Source of the DNA: Pseudomonas sp. JQ170C
Lineage (GTDB): Bacteria > Pseudomonadota > Gammaproteobacteria > Pseudomonadales > Pseudomonadaceae
DNA length: 64,000 nt
Assembly: GCF_035581345.1 (NCBI RefSeq)
Contig: NZ_CP141608.1
Location: forward strand, 4,494,501-4,558,500
Reading direction: 5' to 3'
Made by a program: the position numbers and the translations under genes. The notes under the pieces are model-generated. The model was not told the DNA's origin and searched no databases. It worked only from the letters and a program-made list of their open reading frames with translations. Position 1 is the first letter of the stretch. Each line of letters opens with the position of its first letter. Below, in pieces: positions 28,071 to 35,485 of the stretch.

Positions 28071-28780
28071 CCCGCCTGGGCCTTGATACGGATCGCGTCG
28101 TGGCGCCAGTACTCCAGGTCGCAGTCGATCAACCGGCCCTGTTGATCACTGTTGACCCGGGAGATGTGCAGCCCCGGGTTGCCCGTAGAAACCTTGAGCA
28201 CCGTGGCCGCTGCCAGCGGCAACGCCGTGGGCAGAATCTCGAAACGTACCCGGCCGTAGTGGATTGCATAGTGCCGTGCGTACAGCTCGGTCAACGACTG
28301 GCTCAAGTCATGGTCGAGAATGCCGGGGAAATACTCAGGGTTGAGGTAATGCTCGGCATACAGCACCGCGCGCCCGTCGATACGCCGCAGGCGGCAGATC
28401 TGGATCACGCTCGACAACGGCGATAGCTGCAAGCGCGCGCACACCGACGCCGCCGCCGGCTGCAGGCGCGCCGACACCAGCTCGGTACTGGCCTCGCGCC
28501 CCTGGGCACGCACCATCGCATGGAAATGACTGCGCTCGTTCAGGTCGTACGTGAGCCGCTCCGGCGCCACGAACCAGCCGCGCCGATCCTCCCGGTAGAT
28601 CAGCCCGCGTGCCTCCAACTGCACCAGCGCCTCACGCAGGGTGATGCGCGTGGTATCGAACACCTCACTGAGTTTGCGCTCGGCTGGCAGCTTGCAGCCG
28701 GGCAGCAGAAGGCCATGCTCGATCTGCTCCTGCAGGGCATGGCAAATAGCTGTTACTGCTCGGGGGGGCAGTGGCTGCAT
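28067..28780 (-). CDS. GntR-family regulator with UTRA domain (HutC/PhnF type)
   Basis: A transcription factor of 237 residues. The N-terminal winged helix-turn-helix has AERKLSEVFDTTRITLREAL (about residues 38-57), and the C-terminal UTRA ligand-binding domain covers about 90-235. It is divergently placed from the ABC/phosphodiesterase operon starting at 29073. A perfect 14-bp palindrome CTGGACTAGTCCAG lies 15 bp upstream of its start, so autoregulation and control of the operon are likely. HutC-subfamily members respond to small metabolites; PhnF, which controls phosphonate or phosphate uptake genes, is a plausible functional analogue because the operon is built around phosphate-ester hydrolases. 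Confidence 0.85.
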   Translation of the reverse strand: MQPLPPRAVTAICHALQEQIEHGLLLPGCKLPAERKLSEVFDTTRITLREALVQLEARGLIYREDRRGWFVAPERLTYDLNERSHFHAMVRAQGREASTELVSARLQPAAASVCARLQLSPLSSVIQICRLRRIDGRAVLYAEHYLNPEYFPGILDHDLSQSLTELYARHYAIHYGRVRFEILPTALPLAAATVLKVSTGNPGLHISRVNSDQQGRLIDCDLEYWRHDAIRIKAQAG

Positions 28781-28794
28781 GAAAGGTTACCTAT

Positions 28795-28808
28795 CTGGAC
28801 TAGTCCAG
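28795..28808. promoter_or_regulatory. Putative GntR operator
   Basis: A perfect palindrome CTGGACTAGTCCAG containing TGGACTAGTCCA, close to the TGGTCTAGACCA-type operators of HutC-subfamily GntR proteins. It lies in the divergent region next to the regulator gene. Confidence 0.6.
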
Positions 28809-28994
28809 CACCGAAAGCGCACCCAAATGGCGCCTACAGGGCTTTGAGAATAGAGCAAGCCTAGGCACTACAGATGAATGCCAGATGACAGCCAGGGTGG
28901 TCTACGCTTGATTTTCAGGGGCGCAGCCCCTGGCCGGGGGCCCGCTTGGACATCAAATTGTCATGCACCACGCCTACCTTGGCTCAGGTATTGC

Positions 28995-29006
28995 TGACCT
29001 AGACCA
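28995..29006. promoter_or_regulatory. Second putative GntR site near the ABC operon
   Basis: TGACCTAGACCA matches TGGTCTAGACCA at 10 of 12 positions and lies 67 bp upstream of the binding-protein ATG. A weaker half site TGGTCTA lies at 28898-28904. Confidence 0.4.
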
Positions 29007-29072
29007 ACCGAATCGCAATTACGTTCAACACCACCATTCGCGTTTTGCAAGGCACCCACCAAGGAGCTTCGG

Positions 29073-30137
29073 ATGAAACAGCTTTTTCTGGCGTCACTGC
29101 TAGGTTCGACCATCGCCCTGTGTACGTCGGCCATGGCCGCCGACACCGATCTCAAGGCCCTGGAGGACGCCGCCCGTAAAGAGGGTGCCGTCAACAGCGT
29201 GGGCATGCCCGATGCCTGGGCCAACTGGAAAGGTACCTGGGAGGACCTGGCGAAAAAATACGGCCTCAAGCACATGGACACCGACATGAGTTCGGCCCAG
29301 GAAGTGGCCAAGTTCGACGCCGAGAAAGACAACGCCAGTGCCGACATCGGTGACGTGGGCGCCGCCTTCGGCCCGATTGCCGTGGCCAAGGGCGTGACCC
29401 AGCCGTACAAGCCCAGCACCTGGGACCAGGTGCCTGGCTGGGCCAAGGACAAGGACGGCCACTGGGCCCTGGCCTATACCGGCACCATCGCCTTCATCAT
29501 CAACAAACAGTTGGTAAAAGAAGCCGATATGCCCAAGACCTGGCATGACCTGGAAAAAGGCAAGTACAAGGTCGCCATCGGTGACGTCGGCACGGCCGCC
29601 CAGGCCGCCAACGGGGTGCTGGCCGCCGCCATCGCCTACAAGGGCGACGAGAAGAACATCGAGCCGGGGCTCCAGCTGTTCACCAAACTGGCCCAGCAAA
29701 AACGCCTGTCGCTGGCCAACCCGACCATCCAGACCCTGGAGAAGGGTGAAATCGAGGTGGGCGTAGTCTGGGACTTCAACGGCCTGAGCTACCGCCAGCA
29801 GATCGACCCGAGCCGCTTTGAAGTGCTGATTCCTTCCGATGGCTCGGTGATCTCCGGCTACACCACCATCATCAACAAATACGCCAAGCACCCCAATGCC
29901 GCCAAGCTGACCCGCGAGTACATCTTCAGCGATGCCGGGCAGACCAACCTCGCCATCGGCCACGCCCGCCCGATCCGCGCCGAGCACCTGAAACTGCCGG
30001 CCGAAGTACAGGCCAAGCTGCTGCCCAACGAGCAGTACAAAGCCGTGCAGCCGATCAAGGATGCCGCTGCCTGGGAAGCGACTTCCAAGAAGCTGCCGCA
30101 GATGTGGCAGGAGCAAGTGATCATCGAGATGGAGTAA
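29073..30137 (+). CDS. ABC transporter substrate-binding protein of a phosphoester-linked uptake operon
   Basis: A periplasmic binding protein of the iron/spermidine/phosphonate-like type, 354 residues, with signal peptide MKQLFLASLLGSTIALCTSA cleaved near AMA-ADTD. It has an AAGGAG ribosome site. The sequence shows the two-lobe pattern of this class (DIGDVGAAFGPIAV, YTGTIAFIINKQLV, VGVVWDFNGLSYRQ). The ligand cannot be read from sequence. Because the next gene encodes a phosphodiesterase-like hydrolase without signal peptide, a phosphodiester or phosphonate imported intact is the likeliest ligand type. It is the first gene of a six-gene operon ending at 34315. Confidence 0.82.
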   Translation: MKQLFLASLLGSTIALCTSAMAADTDLKALEDAARKEGAVNSVGMPDAWANWKGTWEDLAKKYGLKHMDTDMSSAQEVAKFDAEKDNASADIGDVGAAFGPIAVAKGVTQPYKPSTWDQVPGWAKDKDGHWALAYTGTIAFIINKQLVKEADMPKTWHDLEKGKYKVAIGDVGTAAQAANGVLAAAIAYKGDEKNIEPGLQLFTKLAQQKRLSLANPTIQTLEKGEIEVGVVWDFNGLSYRQQIDPSRFEVLIPSDGSVISGYTTIINKYAKHPNAAKLTREYIFSDAGQTNLAIGHARPIRAEHLKLPAEVQAKLLPNEQYKAVQPIKDAAAWEATSKKLPQMWQEQVIIEME

Positions 30138-30143
30138 GCCTGA

Positions 30144-30188
30144 TCGCCGGGCCAGCCCGACCCAGGCAGGAGCGGGCTGGCCCGGCGA
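30144..30188. repeat. REP-like palindrome inside the operon
   Basis: Inverted arms TCGCCGGGCCAGCCCG and CGGGCTGGCCCGGCGA between the binding-protein and phosphodiesterase genes. Such elements often protect the upstream message and give unequal expression of binding protein and downstream genes. Confidence 0.7.
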
Positions 30189-30215
30189 CAGCTTCCCCCC
30201 CTGCCCGGAGTCACC

Positions 30216-31022
30216 ATGAACCACAACGTCATCCTGGTCCTGCTCGATGGTCTCAATCATCAGGTGGCCCACCACGCCATGGGCCACCTGCATGCCTATG
30301 TCGAAGCCGACCGCGCCGCCCTGTACCGCCTGGAATGCGAGTTGCCGGCGCTTTCGCGTCCGCTCTACGAATGCATTCTCACCGGTGTCCCCCCCATCGA
30401 CAGCGGCATCGTGCACAACAACGTGACCCGCCTGTCCAACCAGCGCAGCATCTTCCACTACGCCCGCGAAGCCGGCCTGGGCACGGCGGCAGCGGCCTAT
30501 CACTGGGTCAGCGAGCTGTACAACCGCTCACCCTTCGACCCGCTGCGCGACCGCCACACCCATGTCCCCAAGCTGCCGATCCAGCACGGCCTGTTCTACT
30601 ACGCCGACCACTACCCCGACTCACACCTGTTCGCCGATGCCGAGTACCTGCGCAGGCGTCATGCACCCAACTTTCTGCTGGTGCACCCGATGAACATCGA
30701 CGACGCCGGCCACCGCCACGGCCTGGACAGCAGCCAGTACCGCAACAGCGCCCGCAGCGCCGATATCCTGCTGGCCGACTACCTGCACAGTTGGCTGCAA
30801 GAGGGTTATCAGGTGCTGGTGACCGCCGACCACGGCATGAACAACGACCGCTCGCACAATGGCCTGCTGGCCGAGGAGCGCGAAGTCCCCTTGTTCGTGT
30901 TCGGCGAGGCCTTCAGCCTCGATCCGGCCGCCAAGCCCCTGCAGACCGAACTGTGCGGGACGATCTGCGAGTTGCTCGGCGTGCCCCACGACAAACCGGT
31001 ATGCCGGGAGCTGCTCAAGTGA
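30216..31022 (+). CDS. Alkaline-phosphatase-superfamily hydrolase (nucleotide pyrophosphatase/phosphodiesterase-like)
   Basis: A cytoplasmic 268-residue metal hydrolase. Metal-ligand patterns of the NPP/alkaline phosphatase superfamily are in order: LLDGL (Asp11), a probable Ser nucleophile in PALSRPLYECILTG (about Ser47), HPMNIDDAGHRHG, TADHGMN and a late His. There is no signal peptide. It lies within an ABC uptake operon, between the binding protein and the permeases; the next gene's GTG start overlaps its TGA. The likely job is to cleave the imported phosphodiester or phosphonate; phosphonoacetate hydrolase and NPP enzymes share the fold, so the exact bond cleaved is open. Confidence 0.78.
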   Translation: MNHNVILVLLDGLNHQVAHHAMGHLHAYVEADRAALYRLECELPALSRPLYECILTGVPPIDSGIVHNNVTRLSNQRSIFHYAREAGLGTAAAAYHWVSELYNRSPFDPLRDRHTHVPKLPIQHGLFYYADHYPDSHLFADAEYLRRRHAPNFLLVHPMNIDDAGHRHGLDSSQYRNSARSADILLADYLHSWLQEGYQVLVTADHGMNNDRSHNGLLAEEREVPLFVFGEAFSLDPAAKPLQTELCGTICELLGVPHDKPVCRELLK

Positions 31023-31861
31023 ACTCGATCAAACGCACACGATGGCTGGCATTGCTGTTCCTGCTGCCATTTGCGCTGTTTTTCATCATTTTCCAGATTG
31101 CCCCACTGGCCTGGGTGGCGATTCACAGCCTGCAGGCCGAAAGCGGCTGGGGCCTGGACAACTTCAGCAAGGTATTCAGCTCCAGGTTCTACCACCAGGC
31201 CATCCAGCACAGCCTTGAAATCAGTTTCTGGTCGAGTGTGTTCGGCATCCTGATCGCCATTCTCGGCAGCTACTCCCTGCGCAAGGTCGACTCGCGCCTG
31301 CGCGACTTCGTCAACGCCTTTGCCAACATGACCAGCAACTTCGCCGGCGTGCCGCTGGCCTTCGCCTTCATCATCCTGCTCGGCTTCAACGGCGCATTGA
31401 CCCTGCTGCTGAAGCAGGCCGGGATCATCGAAGACTTCAACCTCTACTCAAAAACCGGGCTGATCATTCTCTACACCTATTTCCAGATTCCCCTGGGCGT
31501 ACTGCTGCTCTACCCCGCCTTCGACGCCCTGCGCGAAGACTGGCGCGAGTCGGCTGAACTGCTCGGCGCCAATGCCTGGCATTACTGGCGGCATATCGGC
31601 CTGCCGGTGCTGGCCCCGGCCCTGCTCGGCACCTTCGTGATCCTCCTGGCCAATGCGCTGGGCGCCTATGCCACGGTGTATGCCCTGACCACGGGCAATT
31701 TCAACGTGCTACCCATCCGTATTGCCGCACTGGTAGCCGGCGACATTTCCCTGGACCCGAACCTGGCCAGCGCCATGGCAATGATCCTGGTGGGGCTGAT
31801 GACCCTGGTGACCGTCATCCATCAATGGCTGTTGAAGAGGAGCTACCATGTCGCGCGCTGA
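31019..31861 (+). CDS. ABC transporter permease, first subunit
   Basis: An inner-membrane permease of about 280 residues with six predicted helices and the EAA-type loop (ESAELLGANAWHYWRHIGLP). It starts at GTG 31019, overlapping the TGA of the phosphodiesterase gene by 4 bp (GTGA), so translation is coupled; the frame has no sensible ATG near this point. It overlaps the second permease by 14 bp. The pair forms the membrane channel of the importer. Confidence 0.85.
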   Translation: MNSIKRTRWLALLFLLPFALFFIIFQIAPLAWVAIHSLQAESGWGLDNFSKVFSSRFYHQAIQHSLEISFWSSVFGILIAILGSYSLRKVDSRLRDFVNAFANMTSNFAGVPLAFAFIILLGFNGALTLLLKQAGIIEDFNLYSKTGLIILYTYFQIPLGVLLLYPAFDALREDWRESAELLGANAWHYWRHIGLPVLAPALLGTFVILLANALGAYATVYALTTGNFNVLPIRIAALVAGDISLDPNLASAMAMILVGLMTLVTVIHQWLLKRSYHVAR

Positions 31862-32645
31862 AACGGGCACGGCCCACCTCTACCATCGCCTGATGGTGTA
31901 CCTGCTGTTTCTGATCCTGCTGTTGCCACTGGCCGGCACCCTGCTCTATTCCCTGGCCACCAGCTGGTCGGCGAGCCTGCTGCCCAGCGGCCTGACCTTC
32001 AAGTGGTACCTGGCGCTGTGGAGCGACCCGCGCTTCCTGGCGGCCTTCGGCCAATCGCTGCTGGTGTGCGTCGGTGCACTGCTGCTCTCGGTGCTGCTGA
32101 TCCTGCCGCTGCTGTTCGTGGTCCACTACCACTTTCCGCGGCTCGATGCGCTCATGAACATCCTCATCCTGCTGCCCTTTGCAGTGCCGCCGGTGGTGTC
32201 GTCGGTCGGCCTGCTGCAGTTGTATGGCTCCGGCCCGATGGCCATGGTCGGCACCCCGTGGATTCTGATCGGTTGCTACTTCACCGTGGCCCTGCCGTTC
32301 ATGTACCGGGCCATCACCAACAACCTGCAGGCGATCAACCTGCGCGACCTGATGGACGCGGCCCAACTGCTGGGTGCCAGCACCTTCCAGGCTGCGTTTC
32401 TGGTGGTGCTGCCCAACCTGCGCAAGGGCTTGCTGGTGGCCTTGCTGTTGTCGTTTTCGTTTCTGTTCGGCGAGTTCGTATTCGCCAACCTGCTGGTCGG
32501 TACCCGCTACGAGACCCTGCAGGTGTACCTGAACAACATGCGCAACAGCAGCGGCCACTTCAACAGCGCCCTGGTGATTTCCTATTTCCTCTTCGTGCTG
32601 TTACTGACCTGGGCAGCCAACCGCCTGAACAAGGACAAGTCCTGA
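31848..32645 (+). CDS. ABC transporter permease, second subunit
   Basis: A 265-residue inner-membrane permease, partner of the preceding one. The EAA loop is visible as DLMDAAQLLGASTFQAAFLV. The ATG at 31848 lies inside the end of the first permease gene, and the gene ends one base before the ATPase ATG, so the three transporter genes are tightly coupled. Confidence 0.86.
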   Translation: MSRAETGTAHLYHRLMVYLLFLILLLPLAGTLLYSLATSWSASLLPSGLTFKWYLALWSDPRFLAAFGQSLLVCVGALLLSVLLILPLLFVVHYHFPRLDALMNILILLPFAVPPVVSSVGLLQLYGSGPMAMVGTPWILIGCYFTVALPFMYRAITNNLQAINLRDLMDAAQLLGASTFQAAFLVVLPNLRKGLLVALLLSFSFLFGEFVFANLLVGTRYETLQVYLNNMRNSSGHFNSALVISYFLFVLLLTWAANRLNKDKS

Positions 32646-32646
32646 T

Positions 32647-33636
32647 ATGAGCTTTGTCAGCGTACAGAATCTGCAAAAAAGCTATGGCGCAAGCCCGGTG
32701 TTCACCGACATCAATTGCCAGATCGAGCGCGGTGAGTTCGTCACCTTGCTGGGCCCATCGGGCTGTGGCAAGTCCACCCTGCTGCGCTGTATTGCCGGCC
32801 TCACGGCCGTAGACAGCGGCAAGATCCTCCTCGACGGCAACGACCTCGTGCCCCTGAGCCCGCAAAAGCGCGGCATCGGCATGGTGTTCCAGAGCTACGC
32901 GCTGTTTCCCAACATGACCGTGGAGCAGAACGTTGCCTTTGGCCTGCGCATGCAGAAGGTCAATGCCGACGACAGTCGCAGCCGGGTCCGCGAAGTATTG
33001 CAGTTGGTCGAGCTGCAGGACTTCGCCAGCCGCTACCCTCACCAGCTCTCTGGCGGCCAGTGCCAGCGCGTGGCCCTGGCCCGCTCGCTGGTCACCCGCC
33101 CGCGCTTGTTGCTGCTCGACGAACCGCTCTCGGCACTGGATGCGCGGATCCGCAAACACCTGCGCGAACAGATCCGCCAGATCCAGCGCGAGCTGGGCCT
33201 GACCACCATCTTCGTCACCCATGACCAGGAAGAAGCGCTGACCATGTCTGATCGCATCTTCCTCATGAACCAGGGCCGCATCGTCCAGAGTGGCGATGCC
33301 GAAACCCTTTACACCGCCCCCGTGGACGTCTTCGCCGCCGGTTTTATCGGCAACTACAACCTGCTCGATGCCGACAGCGCCAGCCGCCTGCTGCAGCGCC
33401 CGGTCAGCAGCCGCCTGGCGATTCGACCGGAAGCCATTGCCCTGAGCCTGAGCGGCGAACTCGAAGGTCAGGTGCTTAGCCACAGCTTGCTGGGCAACGT
33501 GATTCGCTACCGGATCCAGGCCCGCGGGGTAGAGTTGTTGGTCGATGTCCTCAACCGCTCGTCTGCCGATCTGCATCCAGACGGCCAGCGGGTATCCTTG
33601 TCGATCGATCCCACCGCCCTCTGCGAAGTCGCCTGA
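32647..33636 (+). CDS. ABC transporter ATP-binding protein
   Basis: A 329-residue ATPase of the MalK/PotA-like class. Walker A GPSGCGKST lies at about residues 38-46, signature LSGGQCQR near 135, Walker B LLLLDEPLSALD near 155 and the switch His in FVTHDQEEAL near 195. A C-terminal TOBE-type regulatory domain follows from about 240. It energises the importer made by the two permeases and the binding protein. The HAD phosphatase gene starts 25 bp later. Confidence 0.88.
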   Translation: MSFVSVQNLQKSYGASPVFTDINCQIERGEFVTLLGPSGCGKSTLLRCIAGLTAVDSGKILLDGNDLVPLSPQKRGIGMVFQSYALFPNMTVEQNVAFGLRMQKVNADDSRSRVREVLQLVELQDFASRYPHQLSGGQCQRVALARSLVTRPRLLLLDEPLSALDARIRKHLREQIRQIQRELGLTTIFVTHDQEEALTMSDRIFLMNQGRIVQSGDAETLYTAPVDVFAAGFIGNYNLLDADSASRLLQRPVSSRLAIRPEAIALSLSGELEGQVLSHSLLGNVIRYRIQARGVELLVDVLNRSSADLHPDGQRVSLSIDPTALCEVA

Positions 33637-33661
33637 GGGTTGCACAGGAGTTTTTTAGAAC

Positions 33662-34315
33662 ATGGCATTAGCGATTTTCGATCTGGACGAAACCCTGATC
33701 CACGGTGATTGCGCCTCCTTGTGGAGCGAACAGATGGCCCGCCTCGGCTGGGTCGATGGTGAATCCTTCCTGCGCCGCGACCGCGAGCTGATGGATGCCT
33801 ACGGCAAGGGGCACCTGGCCATGGAAGACTACATGGCCTTCAGCCTGGAGCCGGTGGCCGGACGCACCCTGGAAGAGGTCGAGCATTTGGTCGAGCCCTG
33901 GGTCGAGGACTTCATCGAGCCGATCATCTTCAGCGATGCCTGCAAGTGCATTGCCGAACATCGCAAGAAAGGCGACCGTATCCTGGTGATTTCCGCCTCC
34001 GGCACCCACCTGGTGGGGCCGATCGCTGCGCGCCTGGGCATCGACGAATACCTGGGGATCAACCTGGAGGTGGAGAACGGTGTGTATACCGGCAAGACCA
34101 GCGGCGTGCTGACCTACCGCGAAGGCAAGATCACCCGGCTGCTGGAGTGGCTCGATCAGGAAGAGGAAAACCTGGAGGGGGCGAGCTTCTATTCAGACTC
34201 GCGTAATGACCTGCCGCTGCTGCTGAAGGTGGATTACCCGCATGTGGTCAATCCAGACCCGGTGTTGCGCGAGCATGCAGAGAAGAACGGCTGGCCGATT
34301 CATGCCTGGAGCTGA
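33662..34315 (+). CDS. HAD-IB family phosphatase
   Basis: A cytoplasmic phosphatase of the SerB-like HAD subfamily IB, 217 residues. Motif I is FDLDETL (nucleophile Asp8), motif II VISASGTH near 117, and motif IV YSDSRNDLPLL near 178. It is the last gene of the ABC/phosphodiesterase operon, which suggests it removes the phosphate left after the diesterase step; the same family also includes phosphoserine and histidinol-phosphate phosphatases, so it could be a bystander. A near-perfect REP palindrome follows at 34325. Confidence 0.82.
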   Translation: MALAIFDLDETLIHGDCASLWSEQMARLGWVDGESFLRRDRELMDAYGKGHLAMEDYMAFSLEPVAGRTLEEVEHLVEPWVEDFIEPIIFSDACKCIAEHRKKGDRILVISASGTHLVGPIAARLGIDEYLGINLEVENGVYTGKTSGVLTYREGKITRLLEWLDQEEENLEGASFYSDSRNDLPLLLKVDYPHVVNPDPVLREHAEKNGWPIHAWS

Positions 34316-34324
34316 TTGACGTTC

Positions 34325-34375
34325 ATCGCGGGGCAAGCCCGCTCCTACCCGGTAGGAGCGGGCTTGCCCCGCGAT
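34325..34375. repeat. REP palindrome, compact
   Basis: Two perfect 25-base inverted arms (ATCGCGGGGCAAGCCCGCTC, then CTACC) around a single central C. It lies between the convergent HAD and quinone oxidoreductase genes. Confidence 0.9.
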
Positions 34376-34382
34376 CCAATCC

Positions 34383-35345
34383 CTAAACTAGACTTTCGTC
34401 GATCACCAACACCAGCTTGCCCGACACCTGGTTACTCGCCAGTTCGGCAAACGCGGCCTCGGCATCCTTGACCGGATAAGCCTTGGCCAGTTGCGGCTTG
34501 AGCCGACCTTCGCTGAACAGCGGCCACACCTGCTGCCCCAGGTCTCTGAGCAGATCCGCCTTGAACTGATCGTCGCGGGTACGCAGGGTCGAACCCACCA
34601 CCTGCACGCGCTTGACCAGCAACTGCGCCAGGTCCAGCTCCGCCTTGCGCCCGCCCATCAAGCCAATGATCACCCAGCGACCGTCACGGGCCAGCAGCTT
34701 GAGGTTGAGCTCGGCATAGTTCGCCCCGACTGGGTCGAGGATCACATCGAACGGGCCGAAGTCGTTCAGGCTGTTCAGGTCGTCACCGCGCACCACACCG
34801 GCGCTGGCGCCCAGGGACTCGCAGTAGGCCAGGCGCTCGGCCGAGCCGACACTCACCCAGCACGGGCTGCCAAACGCCTTGCACAGCTGGATAGCCGCCG
34901 AACCCACGCCGCTGGCGCCGGCATGCAGCAGTACCTTCTCACCCGGCTTGAGCCCGGCCAGCTGGAACACATTGAGCCACGCCGTGGCATACACCTCCGG
35001 GATCGCGGCAGCCTCTGCCAGGCTCAGGCCTTCGGGCACCGGCAGCACGTGACGGCCATCAACCACCACTTCCTCGGCCATACCGCCACCCGCCAGCAGC
35101 GCGCACACCCGATCGCCCACCTGCCAGGACGAGCCCGCACCCACCTCGGTAATCACCCCGGAACACTCCAGCCCCAGAAACTCACTGGCACCTGGCGGCG
35201 GCGGGTAGAGTCCGGCGCGCTGCAGCAAGTCGGCACGATTGAGGCCGGCAGCGGCCACACGAATTCGTACTTGACCGATATCGCAAGTTGGACTTGTCGT
35301 CGCAACCCACTCCACATGTCCGTCAACGCCTTGCAATGCTTTCAC
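34383..35345 (-). CDS. NAD(P)H:quinone oxidoreductase, zeta-crystallin/PIG3-like
   Basis: A medium-chain dehydrogenase/reductase superfamily enzyme without structural zinc, 320 residues. It has the N-terminal GroES-like domain with NRADLLQRAGLYPPPPG, typical of the PIG3/TP53I3-like branch, and the cofactor fold HAGASGVGSAAIQLCKAFG near 140-160. It probably reduces quinones with NADPH; the physiological substrate is unknown. It is divergent from prc, and the pair (oxidoreductase next to prc/algO) is a neighbourhood I recall from P. aeruginosa. Confidence 0.88.
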   Translation of the reverse strand: MKALQGVDGHVEWVATTSPTCDIGQVRIRVAAAGLNRADLLQRAGLYPPPPGASEFLGLECSGVITEVGAGSSWQVGDRVCALLAGGGMAEEVVVDGRHVLPVPEGLSLAEAAAIPEVYATAWLNVFQLAGLKPGEKVLLHAGASGVGSAAIQLCKAFGSPCWVSVGSAERLAYCESLGASAGVVRGDDLNSLNDFGPFDVILDPVGANYAELNLKLLARDGRWVIIGLMGGRKAELDLAQLLVKRVQVVGSTLRTRDDQFKADLLRDLGQQVWPLFSEGRLKPQLAKAYPVKDAEAAFAELASNQVSGKLVLVIDESLV

Positions 35346-35372
35346 AGTGCCTCCATAGTTGAGTCATGACTG

Positions 35373-35401
35373 AGCCCGGAAGCTGTAGCCCCGGGCTTTT
35401 T
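35373..35401 (+). terminator. Hairpin with T-tract in the prc leader
   Basis: Stem AGCCCGG / CCGGGCT followed by T5, on the plus strand between the qor start and the prc start. It would terminate transcription before prc if the promoter lies upstream, so it is either an attenuator or the end of a short unannotated transcript. Confidence 0.55.
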
Positions 35402-35485
35402 GCATTATGCGTCCGGTTTTCATGGAACCGGCGAATCCAAAGACGGCCTAATATGCGTGATCAATTGTCCCTACGTCGAATCAGC

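Noticed and set aside
28913..28940. GC-rich hairpin (CAGGGGCGCAGCCCCTGG) before the ABC operon as a terminator
   Set aside because: No T-tract follows on either strand; it may be structural, but there is not enough to call a terminator.
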